Shown in pieces: positions 33,978-43,185 of a stretch of DNA of 64,000 nucleotides (the first letter of the stretch is position 1; each line of letters starts with the position of its first letter). A model generated the notes under the pieces. The model made no database searches, had not been told where the DNA came from, and saw nothing but the letters and a program-made list of their open reading frames with translations. Made by a program: the position numbers and the translations under genes. The DNA is taken from the NCBI GenBank assembly GCA_002840735.1, contig PHBY01000004.1:186001-250000 (forward strand), read 5' to 3'. The DNA is from Chloroflexi bacterium HGW-Chloroflexi-2. GTDB taxonomy: Bacteria > Chloroflexota > Anaerolineae > Anaerolineales > Anaerolineaceae.

Positions 33978-35126
33978 TTACTTAAAAAATCTTTTGGGAG
34001 AATATGGTTCAAGGAAATCTGATGCCAAATTATGACTTTGAGATAAAACATGATCAACAATTTGTCTTGAAAAAATGGGTATTGTTGGTATGGCTAAATG
34101 GAAAGCAGATGCGATATAAAGATTTTCTACTTGTGGTAACCAACCAATGATGGGTTGATAATCTTTTGAAAAAGGACTGGGTGCCGACCACGTGCGTATC
34201 ATTCTAATGTTATTCAAAGTCGGAAAGAACTCCTTCATTTTTTGGTTTATTGCAGGCATTCCCCAGGCACTGCTGGTTCGTTTGATTTTATTAACTGGTT
34301 GAATTGCGTTTGATATTAATAAGCAACCATTGATATGTTGACCCAAACCCAGTGTAACACTTTTCTTTTCCCCGTGGACGGAATCATAAAACCCATTGGT
34401 CCCGATGTGGTGATGAAGAATTTCAGGTAGTGGTTCACTTACCATAGCTTCAGCCTTGGTGAAGAATAGAGGCAAGTCCACGCCAACTTTGTGGGTTAAC
34501 GATCTTGACCATGCTCCAGTGGCTAAAATAAAATATTTTCCGTAATAGGATTGCGTTCTCGTTTTTACTCCCACCAGCTTATTATCTTCAGTGATGAAAT
34601 GTTCCACCTTCGAAAAACATTTGATGACAGCACCTAACTTTTTGGCTGATTTGAAATAGCCCCAACCGAACTTAAACGGATTAAGGTGGCCTTCTTCGGC
34701 AAGAATTGACCCGACGCAATTTCCAGAATTCAAGAAAGGTTCAATTTCCTTAATTTTTTCCGGTTTTACAATTTCAGCGTAGAGGCCTAAATCTCTCATC
34801 CAGGCAATTTTCTCGAGATGAGATGCTAATTGTTCTTCGGAATCGTAAAGTGTTAGATGTCCAGGTAAATTCCACTCTAAATCGATTTCTAATTCATCAC
34901 CCAAAGAGGGTAACTCCGAATATCCTTGATAAACTATTCTTAAATATTCTTGTGTTTCACTATCAAATATTTGTGCTCGACCAGCACAGGCGGAAGATGT
35001 GCCACTACAAATGTGTTTGCTTTCGAGTAATAACGTGTCGATTTTTGCTTTTGCGAAATGATAAGCAATCGCACAACCAGCAAATCCTCCACCGATAATG
35101 ATGACATCGAATGTATTATTTTTCAT
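33978..35126 (-). CDS. Second DadA-like FAD-dependent oxidoreductase
   Basis: 382 residues of the DAO family with VIIIGGGFAGCAIAYHFAKA at the N-terminus, CSGTSSACAGRAQIFDSE, ILATGAWSRSL and the C-terminal RTWSAPSPFSKDYQPIIG. It parallels the gene at 30246 (the same RTW-SAP/TAP region), so both may be catalytic subunits for related amines. The gene is separated by 141 bases from the Mer-like gene downstream and by 12 bases from the polytopic membrane protein gene upstream, so its operon membership is not certain. Confidence 0.85.
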   Translation of the reverse strand: MKNNTFDVIIIGGGFAGCAIAYHFAKAKIDTLLLESKHICSGTSSACAGRAQIFDSETQEYLRIVYQGYSELPSLGDELEIDLEWNLPGHLTLYDSEEQLASHLEKIAWMRDLGLYAEIVKPEKIKEIEPFLNSGNCVGSILAEEGHLNPFKFGWGYFKSAKKLGAVIKCFSKVEHFITEDNKLVGVKTRTQSYYGKYFILATGAWSRSLTHKVGVDLPLFFTKAEAMVSEPLPEILHHHIGTNGFYDSVHGEKKSVTLGLGQHINGCLLISNAIQPVNKIKRTSSAWGMPAINQKMKEFFPTLNNIRMIRTWSAPSPFSKDYQPIIGWLPQVENLYIASAFHLAIPTIPIFSRQIVDHVLSQSHNLASDFLEPYSPKRFFK

Positions 35127-35138
35127 TTTGCTGGTTTT

Positions 35139-36626
35139 TCATTCACATTTTGAAAATATGATTGATTGATCGTCCTCATAAAAATCACAAAAATTAGAAG
35201 TGCCTTTTATTTCATCAATAAGCTTCTTTTGCGAGGTTTTATCTAACATTATTGTGCCAACATCTTCTTCCTTAAGTTTTTCAAACCAGCCTGCTTCTGC
35301 ATTAGTTATGGAGAGATAATTTTCCCAATGTTGAAACGAATAAATATGAAATCTTGTGTCAATCCACACCGGTCGTTCTGGCAATGCGTAAATTAAAAAG
35401 CTACCATAAATGTAATCATTGAAAATCGGTTCTGGAAGATCAGGATGTGCTTTGAGCCATTTTACTGCATCAACCGGTGTGTCTTTTAATATCACATCGG
35501 GTGATTGCTTCCACCAATTTTCTCGAATTCCAGGTAGCAGACTCAGGGGGAGGAGGGTTAAGATAACCAGAATTGTGATGTTAAAAGGGATCAATTGAAA
35601 TTTAAATGCATTTGTATTTTTTTTCAATATACCTTGCATTAACCAGCAAGAAAAAATTAGTAATAATGCCAGGAACCAGATTACGTAGCGAACACCTGAA
35701 AGTGCCATCCAGCCAAAACCCAGTAACCAGATCCATTCATAAGGTCTTAATTTCTTGGTTGAATATGCTACCATAGGGATGAAAGCAAGTAACCACATGA
35801 AAAATAAATTCATTTGCCAGCCAGCATTAACAGGTGGTTTCCATTCCTGACTGAATTGTATTCCGGAAGCCTGAATAAATTGGCCTGTTTCCAACCAGAG
35901 CATTGGTCCACGGGGATTAATAAAAGTTGCTAAAAAAGCTAATGCCATCACAAAAAAGAATTTTTTATTTCTTTGGAAGAATAAAAAAAATGGTCCTGCA
36001 AGGAAAAATAAGATAATTACAGAACCATGCAAGTTTGCCCAAAGCAATGCAATCGGTATTAACCAGTAATATTTATTTGAAAATTCATTAGTTTGATTAT
36101 TTTCTTTTAAATATTCATCGTCAAATTCATTGTCTGATTTTTCTTTGTTACCAAAGGTTGTGGAAAATAAATATAAAGCAAAACCAAACAAAGGATACAC
36201 AAACATTTGCGGGCGAACAGCCCAATTATTTGCACCTGCCAATGCGCACACCAGCGTTAATAAAGTAGCAAGCCATCCTGGTGCCCCTTTTTTTATACAG
36301 ATTATCCATAAAAAGGTATAAAAAGCAGATATGAAAAGTCCACGGGCAAAGACGACTGCTGTTAAATCTCCGAGTTGATGTAGAACAAATAATATTACTG
36401 CTGACAACCACATCGGATAAGAAACAGGTTGTCCAAAAACTGTACTGCTGTAAGTATCGACTAAAGGTATATTGGTTGTAGTTACGATGTCCTGTCCCAG
36501 GCGCAAATACCACCAAAAATCGTTTGGTAACACTGGGAGTAAGAATGAAATAGAAAGAATGATGAGTAATAGAAGACCCAACCATGGTAAATTGGTGAGG
36601 ATTCTTGAGTGCTTTGAAGGGAGCAT
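35139..36626 (-). CDS. Polytopic membrane protein, glycosyltransferase-like (GT-C type architecture)
   Basis: 495 residues with about eleven hydrophobic spans and a soluble C-terminal domain of about 110 residues (from VKWLKAHPDLPEPIFNDYIYGSF to the end). The layout is common in bacterial membrane proteins related to oligosaccharyl or GT39-type glycosyltransferases: an N-terminal span, an acidic loop (LRLGQDIVTT..PLVDTYSST), then many spans. In this annotation I do not assign a substrate. It is adjacent to the second DadA-like gene by 12 bases but shows no obvious functional link to it. Confidence 0.6.
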   Translation of the reverse strand: MLPSKHSRILTNLPWLGLLLLIILSISFLLPVLPNDFWWYLRLGQDIVTTTNIPLVDTYSSTVFGQPVSYPMWLSAVILFVLHQLGDLTAVVFARGLFISAFYTFLWIICIKKGAPGWLATLLTLVCALAGANNWAVRPQMFVYPLFGFALYLFSTTFGNKEKSDNEFDDEYLKENNQTNEFSNKYYWLIPIALLWANLHGSVIILFFLAGPFFLFFQRNKKFFFVMALAFLATFINPRGPMLWLETGQFIQASGIQFSQEWKPPVNAGWQMNLFFMWLLAFIPMVAYSTKKLRPYEWIWLLGFGWMALSGVRYVIWFLALLLIFSCWLMQGILKKNTNAFKFQLIPFNITILVILTLLPLSLLPGIRENWWKQSPDVILKDTPVDAVKWLKAHPDLPEPIFNDYIYGSFLIYALPERPVWIDTRFHIYSFQHWENYLSITNAEAGWFEKLKEEDVGTIMLDKTSQKKLIDEIKGTSNFCDFYEDDQSIIFSKCE

Positions 36627-36733
36627 ATAGTAATTTTATCCGAGTTTTTAAATTAAATCTTTCAACTCCACTTTCTGTTTCACATAATTGATGCTACTAA
36701 AGGTTTAATTTTTCTGTTTCTTAAATCAATATT

Positions 36734-36767
36734 CACATAATCCTGAAAGTGGATTAAGGATTATGTG
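36734..36767. terminator. Hairpin downstream of the repeat-protein gene
   Basis: An 11-bp perfect stem CACATAATCCT/AGGATTATGTG with a 12-base loop lies 22 bases beyond the stop of the repeat protein (minus strand) and about 110 bases upstream of the membrane-protein gene. No clear T-run follows on the minus strand, so termination is likely but not certain. Confidence 0.45.
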
Positions 36768-36789
36768 GATTATTGGTAAAAATTAGATT

Positions 36790-37812
36790 TTAGGGATAGG
36801 TATTATTCCAGAACCAGTTGTAGGCATAGTAACCACCACTGGTTGCTTCCAGGCGAATGGCGATGCGATCCAATCCCTTCAAAGCTGCAGGAATATCATA
36901 GGTTAAGGTTAATGCTCCACCATCAACAGAATCTGTTGTGGTGACCAGGGTTCCACCAATACCCGCGGTTCCGTACTTTCCCATCAGGACTTTGAATTCA
37001 ACATCTTTCGGGAAATTATTCGTTTTGATGGTGACCGTAGAATCCTCAACAACAGCATTGATTAAGAAAGTTGGGATACCAGTATAGCCAGAGATGACAG
37101 GAACGGTAGGATTGGTCGCATCACTATCATTGTTCCAGAACCAATTGAAGGCGTAATATCCACCACTGGTTGCTTCCAATCGAATAGCGATTCGATCCAA
37201 ACCTTTCAGTGCTGCAGGGATGTCATAGGTCAATGTAAGCACACCACCATCTCCAGAATTGGTTGTGGTTACCAATGTGCCTCCAATTCCTTTTGTTCCA
37301 TATTGTCCCATTAAGACCTTGAAATCCACATTTTTGGGGAAGTTGTTGGTTTTGATGGTGACTTTAGCATCTTCTTCGACACTGACAATACTAAAGGTTG
37401 GAATTCCAGAGTAACCTGGGGTAGTACCACTGCTGACTTCACTGGTGTTATTCCAGAACCAGTTGTAGGCGTAATATCCACCACTGGTTGCTTCCAGACG
37501 GATGGCAATTCTGTCCAAACCCTTCAGTTCCGCAGGTACATTATATGTCAGAGTCAAGGTGCCACCATCACCAGAATCAGTTGTGGTTACAACAACACCA
37601 CCAATTCCTTTGGTACCATATTCCCCCATGGTCACCTTAAAATCAATATCCTTTGGGAAATCATAGGTTTTGATGGTTACTTTTGAATCTTCAACCACAC
37701 TAACGATGCTGAATGTGGGTATGGTAGAAGCTTGAACATTATGTGCTGATTGTGGTACAAAAGCCACCACCAGAACCAGTAACAATAAAAATGGGATAAA
37801 TAAACGTTTCAT
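36790..37812 (-). CDS. Secreted protein with three tandem ~106-residue repeats
   Basis: 340 residues from ATG 37812 (AAGGAG 6 bases upstream; a longer start overlaps that site). A signal peptide (MKRLFIPFLLLLVLVVAFVPQSAHNVQA) is followed by three near-identical units at residues 31-136, 137-245 and 246-340. Each begins IPTF, contains KVTIKT.(N/Y)(N/D)FPK and a GTKGIGG-like loop, and ends with LKGLDRIAIRLEATSGGYY and a YNWFWNN motif. The units look like beta-sandwich domains and are presumably surface-exposed or released. No function is recognised. The repeats differ mainly in the linkers, suggesting recent duplication. Confidence 0.85.
   Translation of the reverse strand: MKRLFIPFLLLLVLVVAFVPQSAHNVQASTIPTFSIVSVVEDSKVTIKTYDFPKDIDFKVTMGEYGTKGIGGVVVTTTDSGDGGTLTLTYNVPAELKGLDRIAIRLEATSGGYYAYNWFWNNTSEVSSGTTPGYSGIPTFSIVSVEEDAKVTIKTNNFPKNVDFKVLMGQYGTKGIGGTLVTTTNSGDGGVLTLTYDIPAALKGLDRIAIRLEATSGGYYAFNWFWNNDSDATNPTVPVISGYTGIPTFLINAVVEDSTVTIKTNNFPKDVEFKVLMGKYGTAGIGGTLVTTTDSVDGGALTLTYDIPAALKGLDRIAIRLEATSGGYYAYNWFWNNTYP
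36793..37722 (-). repeat. Three tandem coding repeats of 285-327 bp
   Basis: Units at 37405-37722, 37078-37404 and 36793-37077 encode the three domains of the secreted repeat protein. Nucleotide conservation is high in the LKGLDRIAIRLEATSGGYY block, which could allow recombination to change repeat number. Confidence 0.85.
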
Positions 37813-38070
37813 AAGATTCTCCTTCATTCGTTTCCATCCCTTAGGATTGATCAGGGATGCATAGAATAGATGTTATTCAATTGAAAAAAGTTCCCAAAAT
37901 TCTTACCTTTCCTCTATCATTCAGTGTACTGACTTGTGACTTGGTTTTCAAGTTTTTTATAATCCATTATTCATAAAACCAGAAAATCCCGTTCTTGAAT
38001 TGATTATTTTCTAAAATTTCCTATACTAAAAATAACAAAAAGAGATTATTGATTCTTTTAAGAGGAAAAT

Positions 38071-38820
38071 ATGGATAAAAGCAAACCTGGATTAAGGATT
38101 CAAAGTTTTGATGATGAATTTCACCATACTGAAAAAGATCCCCATAAAAAAGAGTGGAATTTATCAGAAATTATCCTGGGTGGGCAGGATGGTCTGGTGA
38201 ATGTTTTAGGGGTGATTTTAGGCGTTGCAGCAGCGACCAGTGACGTTAGGGTTGTGATGGTGGCTGGCTTGGCTGCCACTTTTGCGGAATCCATTTCGAT
38301 GGGTGCTGTTGCCTACACTTCCACCTTAGCGACTGCTGATTTTTATGAGAGTGAACGTGAACGCGAATACCGGCATATCCAGAGTGTGCCCAATTTGGAA
38401 AAAGATGAAATTCGAAAAATTTATCAAGCCAAAGGATTTCAGGGTAATCTGTTAACCAGAATTGTGGATACAATAACGGCAAATGAAGATGTTTGGGTGG
38501 CTGTTATGATGGCAGAAGAACATAAATTGACACCGGCTGATAGAAGTACGGCTCTAAAATCCGCTATTATTGTAGGAATTTCGGCCATCATTGGATCGGT
38601 TATCCCCTTAATCCCATTTACATTTTTGTCTATTGGCTGGAGTATGATTGCATCCGTTATTCTAACCAGTATCGTCTTGTTTATTGTTGGTGCTTATAAA
38701 GCACATGTAACGATAGGAAAACCAGTAAGAAGTGGATTTGAAATTGCTCTTATAGGAACAGTATCTGCATTAGCAGGTTATGTTGTGGGAGCATTATTAA
38801 AGGTGCCCGCTACACCCTGA
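38071..38820 (+). CDS. VIT1/CCC1-family transporter (iron/manganese)
   Basis: 249 residues with five predicted spans. The family signature is present: WNLSEIILGGQDGLVNVLGVILGVAAAT, then LAATFAESISMGAVAYTST and a cytoplasmic loop with DFYESEREREYRH and EEHKLTP, rich in acidic residues as in the metal-binding domain of VIT1. Such proteins move Fe2+ or Mn2+ across the membrane, usually for storage or detoxification. AGAGGA precedes the ATG. The gene stands alone with 258 bases of non-coding DNA upstream. Confidence 0.88.
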   Translation: MDKSKPGLRIQSFDDEFHHTEKDPHKKEWNLSEIILGGQDGLVNVLGVILGVAAATSDVRVVMVAGLAATFAESISMGAVAYTSTLATADFYESEREREYRHIQSVPNLEKDEIRKIYQAKGFQGNLLTRIVDTITANEDVWVAVMMAEEHKLTPADRSTALKSAIIVGISAIIGSVIPLIPFTFLSIGWSMIASVILTSIVLFIVGAYKAHVTIGKPVRSGFEIALIGTVSALAGYVVGALLKVPATP

Positions 38821-38895
38821 TCAAGTAGACTTATGTTTTTTGTTGTAATCAATGGTTTATTTTGATAAACTGAGAATATAGTAAAGGAGGATAAA

Positions 38896-39147
38896 ATGGG
38901 TTTATTTACCTGGATCATTGTTGGCGCAATTGCTGGCTGGTTGGCTGGAAAGGTCATGAAGGGGAGAGGATTTGGTCTGCTAGGTAATATAGTGATTGGT
39001 GTAATTGGCGCATTGGTTGGAGGATGGTTAGCCGGATCACTTTTAAATATTTCTAATGCGATCAGTGGATTCAACCTGCAAACAATTCTTGTTGCCTTCC
39101 TGGGCTCCGTGGTTGTTTTGTTCATAGCCAAGTTGTTTAGGAGGTAA
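38896..39147 (+). CDS. GlsB/YeaQ/YmgE-family small membrane protein
   Basis: 83 residues with three hydrophobic spans and the family glycine pattern (WIIVGAIAGWLAGKVMKGRGFGLLGNIVIGVIGALVGGWL). Members are stress-associated membrane proteins of unknown biochemical role. It has a strong ribosome binding site (AAAGGAGG) and is followed by a clear Rho-independent terminator, so it forms its own unit or the end of one with the VIT gene. Confidence 0.92.
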   Translation: MGLFTWIIVGAIAGWLAGKVMKGRGFGLLGNIVIGVIGALVGGWLAGSLLNISNAISGFNLQTILVAFLGSVVVLFIAKLFRR

Positions 39148-39182
39148 AATCGATTCTTTGATTAGATCAGATATCAAAAATT

Positions 39183-39220
39183 AAAACAACACCAAATTTA
39201 TAAACGGTGTTGTTTTTTTA
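39183..39220 (+). terminator. Rho-independent terminator after the GlsB-family gene
   Basis: Stem AAAACAACACC/GGTGTTGTTTT of 11 bp with a 12-base loop, followed by a T-run. The complementary A-run upstream makes it potentially bidirectional. Confidence 0.85.
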
Positions 39221-39348
39221 ACTTTCTACTGTGTTTTGATATTTTATTCTTCAATTTGTAACCCTGATTATCAGGCAAAATTAATCTTACAAAAACTGAA
39301 TTATAATTATCCGATATTTCTGTATCATATTTTACAATCTGATCACTA

Positions 39349-39726
39349 ATGAACAATAATTTCAACTCAAACTCATTTTTCAAAACCATAAGGAACCTGC
39401 AATCTTTATCATTTGTAAAAGCTACAGCCTGGGTAATTTTGGGAATAAGCAGTATGTTTTCGACGAGTGATCTGACATCTGCTCAAAACGAAGAATTATG
39501 GTTTTCGACATTATCGAGATTTGGGCTTGCAATCGCCTTCTTATTGGGTGGACTATTTTTACAAAAAAACCATGACAAAAACATTTATTTACTTTTGATT
39601 GTAGTGCTGATTGACTTAGTTGTTAGTCTTCAAAAACCTATCGGTCTTTTTGATAGCTTAATGATATCGTTTGACATTGTATTTTACTGGATTATTTTTA
39701 ATTATCTGAAAAAAGCAAAATTGTAA
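39349..39726 (+). CDS. Small membrane protein of unknown function
   Basis: 125 residues with four likely spans (around residues 25-36, 54-67, 79-91 and 103-118) and a polar, Asn-rich N-terminus. No family is recognised and the ribosome binding site is poor. It ends 62 bases before the MFS transporter gene and could be co-transcribed with it. The gene call rests on length and hydrophobic pattern only. Confidence 0.55.
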   Translation: MNNNFNSNSFFKTIRNLQSLSFVKATAWVILGISSMFSTSDLTSAQNEELWFSTLSRFGLAIAFLLGGLFLQKNHDKNIYLLLIVVLIDLVVSLQKPIGLFDSLMISFDIVFYWIIFNYLKKAKL

Positions 39727-39788
39727 TCATCTGGATTCTTTCTTTGTGTAAACAATCCACCCTCATCGAAACATTGGAGATCTAAATC

Positions 39789-41297
39789 TTGTCTCAAAAA
39801 AGAATCAATATCATCACAGCAGGGGTCATTCTAAGCTTATTTCTTGCATCAATGGAAGGAACAGTCGTGGCAACAGCCATGCCGTCGATTGTTGCTCAGT
39901 TAGGTGGTTTATCCATCTATAGTTGGGTTTTTGCAATCTACATGCTGGCTTCAACAACAACCGTCCCGATCTATGGAAAAGTTTCGGATATATTTGGCAG
40001 GAAAAAAGTCTTTACCTTTTCAATGGGGCTGTTTTTATTTGGATCAGTATTATGTGGTCTGGCTACGTCCATGGAAACCTTGATTTTATTTAGAGCGATT
40101 CAGGGGATGGGGGCAGGTGGTGTTTTACCTATGGCACTAACAGTGATTGGCGAATTGTTCAGTGTTGAAAAAAGAGCAAAAATGCAGGGTTTAATTTCCA
40201 GTGTTTGGGGACTTTCATCGGTGATTGGTCCACTTATTGGTGGTTTGATGGTAGATCAATTTTCCTGGGAATGGGTGTTTTTCATCAACCTGGTTCCAGG
40301 AACACTGGCAATCATTTTCGTTTGGTTTGCATGGATTGAAGATAAGAATATCTCAAAGAAAAAAGTGAAAATGGATGTTCCCGGAGTCGTACTGCTTACG
40401 GTGGGGGTATTAAGCTTATTATTAGGTCTAAATGGATTGGAAAATTCTTCCAGTTTATTCTTTATCATCATAGCGATAATTTTATTGAGCGTTTTGGTCT
40501 TTATTGAGAAAAAAGCACAAGATCCAATATTGCCATTGAAATTGTTTGGAAACCGGCTCTTTCTTGTGGCATTTTTACATGGAATTTTGGCTGGTTGGGC
40601 TATGTTCGGTAGCCTATCCTATATCCCATTATTTGTTCAGGCTGTTATTGGTACGTCTGCAACACAGGCAGGATTATCTTTAACCCCAATGTCCCTCATG
40701 TGGGCCCTTACCAGCATTATAGGTGGACGACTGATGATTAAATTGAATTTCCGGTTACTGGCAATCATTGGTATGGTATTGTTAGTAATTGGAAGTCTTC
40801 TATTAACAACGATTGGATTAGACACATCTCAACTCGCAATTATGATTTATACATCCTTTATGGGAATAGGTATGGGATTAACCATTCCCGTTTTTATGAT
40901 CATTATTCAAACCACTGTCCCCAGGAATGTGCTCGGGACAGCCACCTCCACCATTCAGTTCAGTCGAAACATTGGTGGAACAATCGGAGTGAGTGTTCTG
41001 GGGATATTTCTGAGCAGTAGATTATCCAGGTTATTGATTGAATCCGGGTTTGACTTCAGTACGATTTCATTGAGTAGTCTCATAAATCAAACACAAGGTA
41101 CTGAAGCAGCGTTTTCTGAACCACTCAGAATCGCTTTAAGTACATCAATGGCAAATATGTTTTATATAGCGCTTGGGGCTGCTGTATTAGGTTTTCTTGT
41201 GGTTTTATTTACACCAAAAGGTGTGATCACTCAATTAACTTCTTCGCCATCAGAGAAAAAATTAGAAATAGTAAAAGTGAAAGAATTATCCGGATAA
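39789..41297 (+). CDS. MFS multidrug exporter of the DHA2 (EmrB/QacA) type
   Basis: 502 residues with fourteen predicted spans. Motif C-like and DHA2 features are visible: LFLASMEGTVVATAMPSIVAQLGG, motif A YGKVSDIFGRKKVF, FRAIQGMGAGGVLPMALTVIGELF and WGLSSVIGPLIGGLMVDQFSWEWVFFINLVPG. Such pumps expel toxic organic compounds using the proton gradient. The start is a TTG at 39789 with GGAGA 8 bases upstream; no ATG start occurs in that region. The next gene is a GntR-type regulator beyond a 327-base gap. Confidence 0.92.
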   Translation: MSQKRINIITAGVILSLFLASMEGTVVATAMPSIVAQLGGLSIYSWVFAIYMLASTTTVPIYGKVSDIFGRKKVFTFSMGLFLFGSVLCGLATSMETLILFRAIQGMGAGGVLPMALTVIGELFSVEKRAKMQGLISSVWGLSSVIGPLIGGLMVDQFSWEWVFFINLVPGTLAIIFVWFAWIEDKNISKKKVKMDVPGVVLLTVGVLSLLLGLNGLENSSSLFFIIIAIILLSVLVFIEKKAQDPILPLKLFGNRLFLVAFLHGILAGWAMFGSLSYIPLFVQAVIGTSATQAGLSLTPMSLMWALTSIIGGRLMIKLNFRLLAIIGMVLLVIGSLLLTTIGLDTSQLAIMIYTSFMGIGMGLTIPVFMIIIQTTVPRNVLGTATSTIQFSRNIGGTIGVSVLGIFLSSRLSRLLIESGFDFSTISLSSLINQTQGTEAAFSEPLRIALSTSMANMFYIALGAAVLGFLVVLFTPKGVITQLTSSPSEKKLEIVKVKELSG

Positions 41298-41624
41298 AAG
41301 GAAATCATCTGAATGGTCAGAACAATATGATCAGATAGCAAATACCTGCAAAAATGGATCAACCGGGATGTTAATACCTGATCAATGCTAATTAACCTTA
41401 ACTACGATTGCATCTGAGTATTATAAGGATTTGCTTAGCATTAAAACCGCGGAACCTGTTACAACAATATATATTACCAAATCCAATTGTTCAAGAGATT
41501 AAGGAAATAATATTTGTCACTATAATAAATATTAGTGACAAATAAGGATTCCATTTTTGGTGTTTATTTATTTATCATATTTGATTTTTAATTCTTTACC
41601 AAATAATGAAAAAGGAGATGATCA
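41298..41624. other. Intergenic region between the MFS gene and the GntR-type regulator
   Basis: 327 bases, AT-rich, with no convincing gene. Its only clear structure is the large inverted repeat at 41511-41544; a ribosome binding site for the regulator (AAAGGAG) lies at the end. Confidence 0.6.
41511..41544. promoter_or_regulatory. Inverted repeat TATTTGTCACTA-N10-TAGTGACAAATA, probable operator
   Basis: 12-bp perfect arms separated by 10 bases lie 80 bases upstream of the GntR-type regulator gene. The GTCAC...GTGAC core resembles a dimer-binding site of a helix-turn-helix regulator, so autoregulation is plausible. Confidence 0.6.
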
Positions 41625-42728
41625 ATGGAGGAATTACACCTCTATCTTCAAATCGCTGAGTCAATTCGCAGAGATATTTTGGGGGGGAAGTTGAATCCTG
41701 GAGACAAATTGCCCTCTGTCAGAGCATTAAGCCAGCAATGGGGGTGTACTCAAGGCACAGTACAACGTGCTTATCACGAACTATCGCAACAAGGAATATT
41801 GGATAGTCGTGCAGGCAAAGGAACGATTGTGCGTGGAAATCTTAGTCAGGCGCAACGCAATAAGGATACTGTAATTCGTCGGGCGACATTGGTGAATCGC
41901 TCAGAAGAATTTCTTTTGGAAGCTTTATCGATGGGATACAATCTTGAAGAAATTCAGAATTCTATCAACATCGCCATGGATCGTTGGAAATTAGCGGATA
42001 TTCAAGATCAAAACTATATAAAAAAGACGATCAAATTTATTGGAAGTCATGATCCATTGTTCAACTCAATTTCGACAAGATTTTCTGAAATTTTTCCTGG
42101 TTTTGGATTAAAGGTCAGATTTTCAGGCAGTTTGGGTGGTTTGAAAGCTCTCAAACAACATCAATCTGATATTTCCGGTTGTCACTTGTGGGATTCTGAA
42201 AGCAACTCATACAATGTAGAAGATGTTAAGAAAATTTTTTCAGGTGAGAAAATGGTTTTATTAACCCTGGCTCATCGACGTTTGGGATTAATTCTTCCGC
42301 CTGACAATCCTCAAAAAATTTCTTCCATTGCCGATGTCATTCAAAATCGAGTTCGATTCGGCAATCGTCAACCTGGGGCTGGCACCAGGGTCTGGTTTGA
42401 TATGATGTTAATAAAGAAGGGCATCTCACCTGATCAGGTAAATGGGTATGATCAAGAGTATTTCACGCATTCGGAAATCGGACGAGCTATTGCTGATGGC
42501 AGCGTTGGGGCTGGAGTGGGTCTGGAATCCGTAGCTGTGGCTTATGGTTTGGATTTTGTATTCTTGACACTTGAAAGGTATGATCTGGTTTTTTATCACG
42601 ATCAAATTAAAGAGGAACCATTTAACCTATTAATACAATGGTTTCAACATGCTGAGGGTAAAAAATTTATTAAACAGTTCCCTGGTTATGATAATACTGA
42701 AACGGGGAAGATCCAGTTTTCAATGTAA
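41625..42728 (+). CDS. GntR-type regulator with C-terminal periplasmic-binding-like ligand domain
   Basis: 367 residues. The first 75 are a GntR winged helix (IAESIRRDILGGKLNPGDKLPSVRALSQQWGCTQGTVQRAYHELSQQGIL). After a linker, residues from about 140 form a PBP-like domain (IKFIGSHDPLFNSIS, LKVRFSGSLGGLKALKQHQSDISGCHL, FGNRQPGAGTRVWFDMML, AIADGSVGAGVGLESVA) of the kind fused to molybdate- or substrate-responsive HTH proteins. It probably senses a small ligand and controls itself and the VOC gene downstream. AAAGGAG precedes the start. Confidence 0.88.
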   Translation: MEELHLYLQIAESIRRDILGGKLNPGDKLPSVRALSQQWGCTQGTVQRAYHELSQQGILDSRAGKGTIVRGNLSQAQRNKDTVIRRATLVNRSEEFLLEALSMGYNLEEIQNSINIAMDRWKLADIQDQNYIKKTIKFIGSHDPLFNSISTRFSEIFPGFGLKVRFSGSLGGLKALKQHQSDISGCHLWDSESNSYNVEDVKKIFSGEKMVLLTLAHRRLGLILPPDNPQKISSIADVIQNRVRFGNRQPGAGTRVWFDMMLIKKGISPDQVNGYDQEYFTHSEIGRAIADGSVGAGVGLESVAVAYGLDFVFLTLERYDLVFYHDQIKEEPFNLLIQWFQHAEGKKFIKQFPGYDNTETGKIQFSM

Positions 42729-42760
42729 AAATTAATGTCGACAGATATAAGGAGTAGGAG

Positions 42761-43165
42761 ATAAAAGCTGGTTTTGGCCATATCCAATTCAATGTTGATC
42801 TTAAAAACTTTAATTTCTATCATGAGTTGTTAACCTTTTTGGGTTGGCAGATTTTGCACCAAAGTGATAATATGTTGGGATGTGGGTATTTGGATGGTTC
42901 CAGTCTCTGGTTCACCAATCCAATCCGTCAGGTTGAAAATGATTATGATGGATCAGGAATGAACCATATTGCGTTTCAAACAGAATCAATAACCGATGTA
43001 GATGAAACAGTAACATTTTTAATAGCCAAGAACATTCCTGCTTTGTTTGATACACCCCGCCACAGACCTGAATTCAGCGATGGTCCGGATGATACGTACT
43101 ACCAGGTCATGTTTGAAACGCCAGATAAGATTTTAATGGAAATTGTCTATATTGGTCCAAAGTAA
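42761..43165 (+). CDS. VOC-family (glyoxalase-fold) protein with apparent ATA start
   Basis: The frame that encodes a complete VOC domain begins at ATA 42761 (AAAGCTGGTTTTGGCCAT...), six bases after AAGGAG, and an in-frame TAG stands just upstream. The encoded N-terminus KAGFGHIQFNVDLKNFNFYHELL supplies the first strand, a possible metal-ligand His and the FYHELL helix that VOC proteins need. The first conventional start (TTG 42827) would remove these. The remainder has LGWQILHQSDN, MNHIAFQTESITDVD and MFETPDKILMEIVYI. It is therefore either initiated at AUA or a recent ATG-to-ATA mutation. Function (lyase, dioxygenase or resistance) is unknown. Confidence 0.6.
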   Translation: MKAGFGHIQFNVDLKNFNFYHELLTFLGWQILHQSDNMLGCGYLDGSSLWFTNPIRQVENDYDGSGMNHIAFQTESITDVDETVTFLIAKNIPALFDTPRHRPEFSDGPDDTYYQVMFETPDKILMEIVYIGPK

Positions 43166-43185
43166 ATTTCCAATAAAACAAGATC

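Noticed and set aside
42827-42829. TTG as the start of the VOC gene
   Set aside because: It would delete the first strand and helix of the fold and has no ribosome binding site, while the ATA at 42761 does.
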